This document shows positions 1 to 4,599 of a stretch of DNA of 11,749 nt, in pieces (within the stretch, counting starts at the first letter, position 1; each line of letters starts with the position of its first letter). Under the pieces are notes generated by a model. The model made no database searches. It was not told the origin of the DNA and saw only the letters and a program-made list of their open reading frames with translations. This stretch comes from Actinomycetospora sp. (GTDB lineage Bacteria > Actinomycetota > Actinomycetes > Mycobacteriales > Pseudonocardiaceae): assembly GCA_025925615.1 (NCBI GenBank), contig JAICLN010000084.1, positions 1 through 11,749 on the forward strand, in the 5' to 3' direction. The translations under genes and the position numbers were made by a program.

Positions 1-148
1 CCCGCGCCTGGCCCTGCTCTCCGAGCGCCTCGCGCCGATGCTCACCGAGCCGGTGATGCGCGAGCTCAACGCGCGGATCTCGGTCGGGAAGCGCTCCCCG
101 GACGAGGTCGCCCGCGCCTTCCTGCGCCAGCAGGGGCTGATCGGCTGA
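1..148 (+). CDS. Osmoprotectant ABC transporter substrate-binding protein (OpuCC/ProX type), C-terminal end only
   Basis: Only the last 48 residues are present; the gene enters from the left edge in the frame starting at base 2 and stops with TGA at 146-148. The tail contains LLSERLAPMLTEPVMRELN followed by a basic stretch and DEVARAFL. This is the usual ending of glycine-betaine/choline-type binding proteins, where the last helices read roughly 'L..L...T...M..LN..V...G..P..VA..FL'. In that family the protein is an exported lipoprotein that captures compatible solutes for an ABC importer. The next gene, 27 bp downstream in the same frame, ends with the same pattern, which supports both assignments. 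The permease and ATPase genes would be expected upstream, outside the window. The family call is fairly safe; the ligand cannot be read from this piece. Confidence 0.7.
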   Translation, partial: PRLALLSERLAPMLTEPVMRELNARISVGKRSPDEVARAFLRQQGLIG

Positions 149-175
149 CGGGGGCCGCCCTGCCATGATGCCGCG

Positions 176-1138
176 GTGCCCCGGCCGGTCGGATCGTTCG
201 CCCCGGGCGCGGCGGTGCTGGTGGTGCTCGCGCTGCTCGTCGCGGGGTGCGGGAACCCCGGGCCCGGCTCCCCCGAGGCCTCGGGCGGGCTGCTCGCCGG
301 GCGCGCGGACCTGCGGGGGACGAGCTACGTCGTCGGGGGCGGTCCGACGACGCCGCTGCGGCTGCTCTGCCAGGTCACCATCGCCGCGGTGCAGGCCGCC
401 GACGGCGACGCGACCGACGAGTGCGGCAAGGTCGGGGCGCTCGACGTGCACGACCCGCCGGAGGAGTCGGACGTCGACACCGGCTGGGCGTCGCTGCGCA
501 CGACGCTGCCCGATGGCACCCCCGCGCCGGACGGCGAGGTCCCGGCCTCGTCACCGACGCTCGCCGCGCTGCGCGCCGTCGACGCCCCCCGCGGGGTCGC
601 GTGGCTGGACCCGACGGCGTTCGACGGCGCCGACGTCGTCGTGACCCGGCCCGGGGTGGCCGCCGACCTCCCGGCGCTCGCCGCGACGGCCCCCGCCACG
701 CTCTGCGCGGTCGCCGACGCCGTCCCCGGTACGACGACCGCCCCGGGGACCGCCGCTCTCACGGCGGCCTATGGCTTCGCCCCCGCCGTCGTCGCGCAGG
801 ACGCGAACGCGGTGCTCGCCGGTGTCGCCACCGGACGCTGCACCGCGGGGCTCGTCCCCGGTGACGCCGGCCGCGTGCCCGCGCTCGGCCTCGTCGTGCT
901 GCCCGACGTCCGTGGCGCGCTCACCGGTCCCGCTGGTCCCCGGGGCTACGCGCCGGTGATGCGCACGGGGGTCCTCGATGCCCACCCGGCCGTGGCCGAC
1001 CTGCTCGGCGAGGTCACCCGCCGCCTCGACGGCGTCGCGATGCGGGGCATGGTGCGCGAGGTCGAGGTCGACGGGCGGGATCCGCGGGACGTGGCCCGGC
1101 GCTGGCTGGTCGCCGAGGGCCTCGTCGGGAAGGGGTGA
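176..1138 (+). CDS. Divergent osmoprotectant-type (OpuCC-like) substrate-binding lipoprotein
   Basis: A 320-residue protein with a lipoprotein signal: a hydrophobic stretch (residues 11-23) ends in the lipobox LVAGC, giving Cys25 as the lipid anchor. The rest resembles periplasmic glycine-betaine/choline-type binding proteins: VAWLDPTAFDGADVVVTRPG (141-160), ATLCAVADAV (174-183), an AYGF segment near 198, and the family ending around ALGLVVLP, YAPVMR, VLDAHP and DPRDVARRWL (237-311). Cys177 and Cys222 fall where actinobacterial homologues often have a cysteine pair; Cys65 and Cys83 could form another. The stretch usually reading 'GEVFTTDGRI' is here GLVPGDAGRV, and the start of the mature domain is shortened. 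Ligand binding may therefore differ or be lost. The only start in this frame after the upstream stop is GTG at 176, with no clear ribosome site. It is probably in an operon with the preceding paralogue. The fold is likely, the substrate unknown. Confidence 0.72.
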   Translation: MPRPVGSFAPGAAVLVVLALLVAGCGNPGPGSPEASGGLLAGRADLRGTSYVVGGGPTTPLRLLCQVTIAAVQAADGDATDECGKVGALDVHDPPEESDVDTGWASLRTTLPDGTPAPDGEVPASSPTLAALRAVDAPRGVAWLDPTAFDGADVVVTRPGVAADLPALAATAPATLCAVADAVPGTTTAPGTAALTAAYGFAPAVVAQDANAVLAGVATGRCTAGLVPGDAGRVPALGLVVLPDVRGALTGPAGPRGYAPVMRTGVLDAHPAVADLLGEVTRRLDGVAMRGMVREVEVDGRDPRDVARRWLVAEGLVGKG

Positions 1139-1203
1139 TCGCGCTGCCCTCCGCGTCGGAGTCGGCTGGGGCACCGCGGTGACACGGCAACGCCCTGGCG
1201 CGA

Positions 1204-1866
1204 CTAGGAGACCGAGTCCATCGCGGTGGTCAGGGGAACCGTGCCGTTGACGAGCTCGAGGGTCCGCCCCGCCGTGGCGCGCGCGTCGAGGAGCGCGACC
1301 AGCGTGGCGGCGGTGTCCTCGCGGGTGACCTCCTCGTGGCCGACCTCGCCCTCCGCGAGCGTCACCCGCCCCGTCGCGGCCTCGTCGGTGAGCCGGCCCG
1401 GGCGCAGGACGGTGACGTCGAGGTCCTCGTGGGCGAGCACGCCCTGCTCCGCGTCCCGCTTGGCGCGCAGGTACTCGGCCCAGACCGAGTCGTCGTCCGC
1501 CTCCGACGGTGCCTTCTCGACGCCCATCGCCGAGACGAGCAGGTAGCGCCGGACGCCGGCGCGCGCGGCGGCGTCCGCGAGGAGGAGGGCTCCGTCGCGG
1601 TCGACGGTCCGCTTGCGCTCCGCGGTGCTGCCCAGGCCGGCGCCCGCCGCGAAGACGACCGCGTCGGCGCCGCGCAGGTGCTCCGCGAGCTCGTCGGGGC
1701 CGACGGCCTCGAGGTCCACGACCACGGGTTCCGCACCGGTCGCCCGGACGTCGCCCGCGTGCTCGGGGTTGCGGATGAGGGCGACCGGCTGATCGCCCCG
1801 GTGGGCCAGCTGCTCTTCGAGGTGGAGGGCGATCTTGCCGTGGCCCCCGGCGATGACGACGCGCAT
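1204..1866 (-). CDS. Atypical short-chain dehydrogenase/NAD(P)H-binding protein (SDR_a5, YwnB-like)
   Basis: A 220-residue single-domain Rossmann protein. The N-terminus RVVIAGGHGKIALHL carries the glycine-rich nucleotide loop (GGHGKIA, 7-13). The basic IRNP after the second strand (31-34) suggests NADP(H). VFAAGAG (71-77) is the strand-4 motif, LLVSAMG (109-115) holds the serine, and Y132-LRA-K136 matches YxxxK. LRPGRLTD (154-161) is the usual strand-6 signature of NAD(P)H-binding atypical SDRs, followed by VTREDTAATLVALLD (180-194). Length and order fit the small cytosolic YwnB/YhfK group. These proteins are often annotated as sugar epimerases or NmrA-like oxidoreductases, and their substrates are mostly unknown. 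The gene converges on the lipoprotein gene across 65 bp; I saw only a weak 5-bp stem there (1149-1161). Start is ATG at 1864-1866. The family is secure; substrate and role are not. Confidence 0.85.
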   Translation of the reverse strand: MRVVIAGGHGKIALHLEEQLAHRGDQPVALIRNPEHAGDVRATGAEPVVVDLEAVGPDELAEHLRGADAVVFAAGAGLGSTAERKRTVDRDGALLLADAAARAGVRRYLLVSAMGVEKAPSEADDDSVWAEYLRAKRDAEQGVLAHEDLDVTVLRPGRLTDEAATGRVTLAEGEVGHEEVTREDTAATLVALLDARATAGRTLELVNGTVPLTTAMDSVS

Positions 1867-1949
1867 GCCGGTCGCCTACCCCGGTCGCGGAGCCCGCACG
1901 CACACGCCGTGCGGTGTGTCCGTCTCGGCGGCGGGTGGAAAGCGAGACC

Positions 1950-1981
1950 TTGCGCACAACTGCAATGGCGAGAAGTACTTC
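1950..1981. promoter_or_regulatory. Candidate operator/promoter region upstream of the SDR gene
   Basis: About 85-115 bases before the SDR start lie two dyads: TTGC-N8-GCAA (1950-1965) and the perfect 10-bp palindrome GAAGTACTTC (1972-1981). This patch is less GC-rich than its surroundings. On the minus strand, TTGCAG at 1960-1965 could be a -35-like element, but no convincing -10 box follows. A dimeric repressor site is possible; no regulator gene is adjacent. Confidence 0.3.
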
Positions 1982-1990
1982 GCGGGGCTG

Positions 1991-2046
1991 AGCCACGAAC
2001 GGTCCGTTGGTCAGTGAAGATGGTGACCAACGGACCGTTCGTGGCT
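1991..2046. repeat. Long palindromic intergenic repeat, copy 1
   Basis: Two perfectly complementary 23-nt arms (1991-2013 and 2024-2046) enclose a 10-nt spacer. The core ACGAACGGTCCGTTGGTCA contains a smaller dyad, AACGG-T-CCGTT, in each arm, so the structure is nested. Bases 2022-2043 are identical over 22 nt to 3188-3209 in copy 2, and the two elements have the same internal length. It lies 36 bases past the stop of the AbiEi-like gene and could end its transcript, although no T-run follows on either strand. It resembles a dispersed intergenic repeat more than a simple terminator. Confidence 0.92.
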
Positions 2047-2082
2047 TTCGTGCGAGGGCGATCACGCGATGCGGGGCCGGTC

Positions 2083-3027
2083 CTAGGCCGGGACGACGAG
2101 GTCCGGACGCGGCCTCGAGGCAGCCAGCCGGTAGTAGGAGTACAGCTCCTCCAGGACCCGATCCGGCTCGGTCAGCAGTCGGCGGGGTCGGTGCGTGACG
2201 ACGACCACGCCGGCCGCGACCATGTCTGCGATCCGACGGGCATCGTCATCCTCCTGCTCCGGAGGGTGGAACAGCACCGAGTGGTGCTCCCACGCCATCC
2301 CGACGCACGGCAGGTAGCCGTCCGGGCAGGCGATGAGGCTGCGGTCGGGGCGCAGGAGCCGCGGATTCCACAGCATCGGCGGCAACGTGCTCTTCCCGTG
2401 CAGATCGCGGCCCCACCCCTCGGCGACGGAACGGATGCCGTCCCGGACCTCGGACAGGACCTCACGCGCCACGGCGGATCCGCGCTGGTTGCCCGCGTCG
2501 AGTTCGGCGAGCAGGCGGTCCACGGTCGTCCGTCGCTGCTGCACCGCCCCGGCCAGGATCGCGCGGACCTCGTCGCGCCCGGAGATGCGCCGCGCGAGGT
2601 CGAGGACGGCGCGATCGAGCGTCGCCACGCGAACGCCGTCGCGCTCCACCGTCAGCGGCAGGCTCTTCGTGCGTTCCACGACGAGGCCGGCGAGACAGTG
2701 ACGACGACGGTCCTTGGGCACGAGGAAGTGCAGCTCGTCGCCCGGCGGGACGCGGTGCAGACCGTGCCGGACCACGGCCTCCTTGCCGGTGAGCACCGCG
2801 TCCTCGCCGCAGTAGCGCGAAGCGGCCCGGATCAGCTGCTCACGGGTGAGAGGACCGCTCTGCATGGCGATGACGCCGTGGAACGGGCGCTGCCACTCAC
2901 CCGAGCGGACGCGTGCGGCGATGGTCTCCGGCCGCATCCCGATCGCGACGAGGACCGCGGTGCGCGCGACGCGCAAGGGGGCGACGGCTGCGAGGTCGGC
3001 CCGGGAGACCCGTGAGACGCGTGGCAT
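2083..3027 (-). CDS. AbiEi-family (type IV antitoxin-like) protein with degenerate nuclease-like C-terminus
   Basis: A 314-residue soluble protein. Residues about 18-56 (VARTAVLVAIGMRPETIAARV, then a tryptophan and PFHGVIA) match the winged-helix start of actinobacterial AbiEi-domain proteins. The middle (AVLTGKEAVVRHGL, LHFLVP, VATLDRAVLDLAR) follows the same family. The C-terminal third has the layout of the Vsr/DUF559-like domain often found in these proteins: PDGYLP (235-240), GMAWEHHS (243-250) and a helix-strand AAGVVVVTHRPRRL (271-284). Relatives usually read E-V-D-S where this has EHHS, so one acidic residue of the presumed nuclease site is replaced by His. True AbiEi represses its own operon and neutralises an AbiEii nucleotidyltransferase toxin; no such toxin is beside it here. 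Start chosen: ATG at 3025-3027; a longer frame runs back into the palindromic repeat at 3157-3212 and is not protein-like. There is no ribosome site; a 6+1+6 inverted repeat sits 2 nt upstream. Function unproven. Confidence 0.78.
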   Translation of the reverse strand: MPRVSRVSRADLAAVAPLRVARTAVLVAIGMRPETIAARVRSGEWQRPFHGVIAMQSGPLTREQLIRAASRYCGEDAVLTGKEAVVRHGLHRVPPGDELHFLVPKDRRRHCLAGLVVERTKSLPLTVERDGVRVATLDRAVLDLARRISGRDEVRAILAGAVQQRRTTVDRLLAELDAGNQRGSAVAREVLSEVRDGIRSVAEGWGRDLHGKSTLPPMLWNPRLLRPDRSLIACPDGYLPCVGMAWEHHSVLFHPPEQEDDDARRIADMVAAGVVVVTHRPRRLLTEPDRVLEELYSYYRLAASRPRPDLVVPA

Positions 3028-3029
3028 GC

Positions 3030-3042
3030 CCGGACTGTCCGG
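3030..3042. promoter_or_regulatory. Inverted repeat abutting the AbiEi-like start codon
   Basis: CCGGAC-T-GTCCGG is a perfect 6+1+6 dyad ending two bases before the ATG of the AbiEi-like gene, where the ribosome site would normally be. AbiEi proteins are known to autoregulate by binding inverted repeats in their own promoters, so this is a reasonable candidate operator or translation-blocking hairpin. The length is short for a GC-rich genome, so chance is not excluded. Confidence 0.35.
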
Positions 3043-3156
3043 CCGAGGAGACGTCGAGCGGGAGCGTCGCCGCCCAGCCCTGTGGACAACCCGGGGTGTG
3101 CTGCCGGTGTGGACGAGGTCGGAGGAGGAATGACGGCCGTTCGCTAGGTCGGCCGG

Positions 3157-3212
3157 CGGCACGAACGGCCCGCTCGTCACCGAAGAAGGTGACCAACGGA
3201 CCGTTCGTGCCG
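3157..3212. repeat. Long palindromic intergenic repeat, copy 2
   Basis: Arms 3157-3181 and 3188-3212 (25 nt, three mismatches) enclose a 6-nt loop GAAGAA. The right arm carries the same 22-nt block as copy 1 (3188-3209 against 2022-2043); the left arm has diverged at three positions, so this copy is the less perfect one. It lies 19 bases past the stop of the MetE-like gene and about 130 bases upstream of the AbiEi-like start, so a terminator or transcript-stabilising role for the MetE-like mRNA is possible. A fragment ACGGCCGTTCG just outside (3133-3143) resembles the core again. Confidence 0.9.
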
Positions 3213-3231
3213 TTCGCTCGAAAAGGGGCGG

Positions 3232-4362
3232 TCAGGAGCCCCAGACGTCCTGGGCGACCGAGACGATGAGCTCCAGCTTCGCGACCTCCTGCTCGTAGGA
3301 GAGCTCGTTGCCCTCCACGGTCGAGGAGAACCCGCACTGCGGGGACAAGCAGAGCTGCTCGAGCGGGACGACCTTGCTGGCCTCGTCGATCCGGCGCTTC
3401 AGGGTGTCCGGGTCCTCGAGCTCGCCGGACTTCGTCGTGACCAGGCCCAGGACCACCTGCTGGTCGCCGCGCGGCAGGTAGCGCAGCGGGGAGAAGTCGC
3501 CGGAGCGGGCATCGTCGTACTCGCAGAAGAACCCGTCGATCTCGAGCCCGCCGAAGACCTTCTCGGCGACGTGGTCGTAGCCGCCCTCGGCCGCCCACGA
3601 GGAGCGGTAGTTGCCGCGGCACATGTGTGTGGTCACCCGGAGGTCGTCGGGCCGGTCGCGCAGCGCGAGGTTGATGGTGTCCACGTAGCGCTCGTGCATG
3701 TGGTCGGCGTCCTCGCCGCGGGCGGCCATCGACTCGCGCTGCGCCGGGTCGTTGAGGTAGGCCAGCGAGGTGTCGTCGAGCTGGAGGTAGCGCACGCCAA
3801 GCCCGTACAGCCGCGAGATCTCCTCCCGGTACGCGCCGGCCAGGTCCGACCAGAACTCGTCGGGGTCGGAGTACGGCGAACCCTCGTGGACCGGGGCGCC
3901 CCCGAGCCGGTAGTGCAGCATCGACGGCGACGGGATCGTCAGCTTCGGCACGGCGGAGGTCGTCATCGAGGCCAGCGTCTCGAAGGCGGAGCCGAAGATC
4001 GTCGTCGAGAGCCCGATCCGGCGGTCGATCACCAGCGACATCGACGCGAACGTCAGGTTGCCGCTCGCGTTGCGGAAGGCGACCTCGACCGACGAGTCCT
4101 TCGACGAGGACACGCCGTCGAGCTGGTAGAGGAAGTCCATGTGCCAGGAGGTGCGGCGGAACTCGCCGTCGGTGGCCGACTGCAGCCCCACCGACTCCTG
4201 CATCGCGACGACGTCGCGGATGGCGTCGTCCTCGGCGGCGCGCAGCTCGTCGTCGCCGAGCCGCCCCTCGGCGTGCGCGGCGCGCGCCGTGAGCAGCGCC
4301 GGCGGACGCAGAAGGCTGCCGACGTGATCGGCGCGGAACGGAGCGAGCTCACGTGCGGACAT
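3232..4362 (-). CDS. Cobalamin-independent methionine synthase-like methyltransferase (MetE C-terminal domain family, YxjG-like)
   Basis: A 376-residue single-domain TIM-barrel protein equivalent to the catalytic C-terminal half of MetE, without the N-terminal half. The start FRADHVGSLLRPP and the ATDGEFRR segment (63-70) are typical of YxjG/YxjH proteins. The MetE zinc ligands are all recognisable: His246 and Cys248 in THMCRGN, Glu281 in FFCEYD, and Cys343 in LSPQCGF. LQLDD (194-198) supplies the acidic substrate-binding pair. The family moves a methyl group (or in epoxyalkane:CoM transferases an alkyl group) to a zinc-bound thiol, usually homocysteine. The acceptor here is probably a thiol, but the donor cannot be told. 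Start: ATG at 4360-4362, because GGTGAG (4371-4376, minus strand) is eight bases upstream; a GTG two codons earlier is too close to it. Leftward and divergent from the GH65 gene; a palindromic repeat follows its stop. Confidence 0.88.
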   Translation of the reverse strand: MSARELAPFRADHVGSLLRPPALLTARAAHAEGRLGDDELRAAEDDAIRDVVAMQESVGLQSATDGEFRRTSWHMDFLYQLDGVSSSKDSSVEVAFRNASGNLTFASMSLVIDRRIGLSTTIFGSAFETLASMTTSAVPKLTIPSPSMLHYRLGGAPVHEGSPYSDPDEFWSDLAGAYREEISRLYGLGVRYLQLDDTSLAYLNDPAQRESMAARGEDADHMHERYVDTINLALRDRPDDLRVTTHMCRGNYRSSWAAEGGYDHVAEKVFGGLEIDGFFCEYDDARSGDFSPLRYLPRGDQQVVLGLVTTKSGELEDPDTLKRRIDEASKVVPLEQLCLSPQCGFSSTVEGNELSYEQEVAKLELIVSVAQDVWGS

Positions 4363-4564
4363 GCGCACAGCTCACCGCGAACCGGCCGTCGCGGTCACCC
4401 GCCGTCCCGCCCAGCGGAAGCCGGATCCGACGCGAGCCACCCGTCCGCGAAGGCCGTCGCGGCGCGGGCGGCGAGGCCCGCGTCGGCGACGACCTCGACC
4501 ACCCACAGCGCCCGGTGCGCCGAACCGAGACCGGCCCCCGCCCCATCACGGACATGCGCGGCTC

Positions 4565-4593
4565 GGTTCGCCGGCAGGTGCGGTCGCTAAGGT
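4565..4593 (+). promoter_or_regulatory. Candidate promoter for a leaderless GH65 transcript
   Basis: TAAGGT (4588-4593) fits the actinobacterial -10 pattern TANNNT and stands six bases before the GTG start at 4600. That would place the first transcribed base at or next to the start codon. A weak -35-like GGTTCG lies 17 bases upstream (4565-4570). No ribosome site exists before this GTG (the gap is CCCCCC), which agrees with leaderless translation, a common mode in actinobacteria. Confidence 0.45.
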
Positions 4594-4599
4594 CCCCCC

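Noticed and set aside
1149..1161. CTCCG-CGT-CGGAG stem between the convergent lipoprotein and SDR genes as a terminator.
   Set aside because: Only five pairs and no T-run; such stems are frequent by chance at this GC content.
1336..3015. A 559-codon plus-strand frame running across the SDR gene, repeat copy 1 and the AbiEi-like gene.
   Set aside because: It is the mirror frame of two well-supported minus-strand genes and has no known domain.
3028..3180. Longer AbiEi-like protein starting inside palindromic repeat copy 2.
   Set aside because: The added 51 residues read through the repeat and are Arg/Ser/Pro-rich; the family-like sequence begins right after the ATG at 3027.
1991..3212. Conserved short peptide (V/L)TNGPFV readable from both palindromes on either strand.
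   Set aside because: It results from the repeat being its own reverse complement; the frames carry no ribosome site and diverge at once outside the repeat.
4395..4586. Minus-strand frame before the MetE-like gene with coding-like composition (for example WVVEVVADAGLAARAATAF).
   Set aside because: No ATG, GTG or TTG near its beginning; only an internal GTG (4502) giving 35 residues and no ribosome site. It could be a decayed gene end or an upstream short frame, but I cannot support it.
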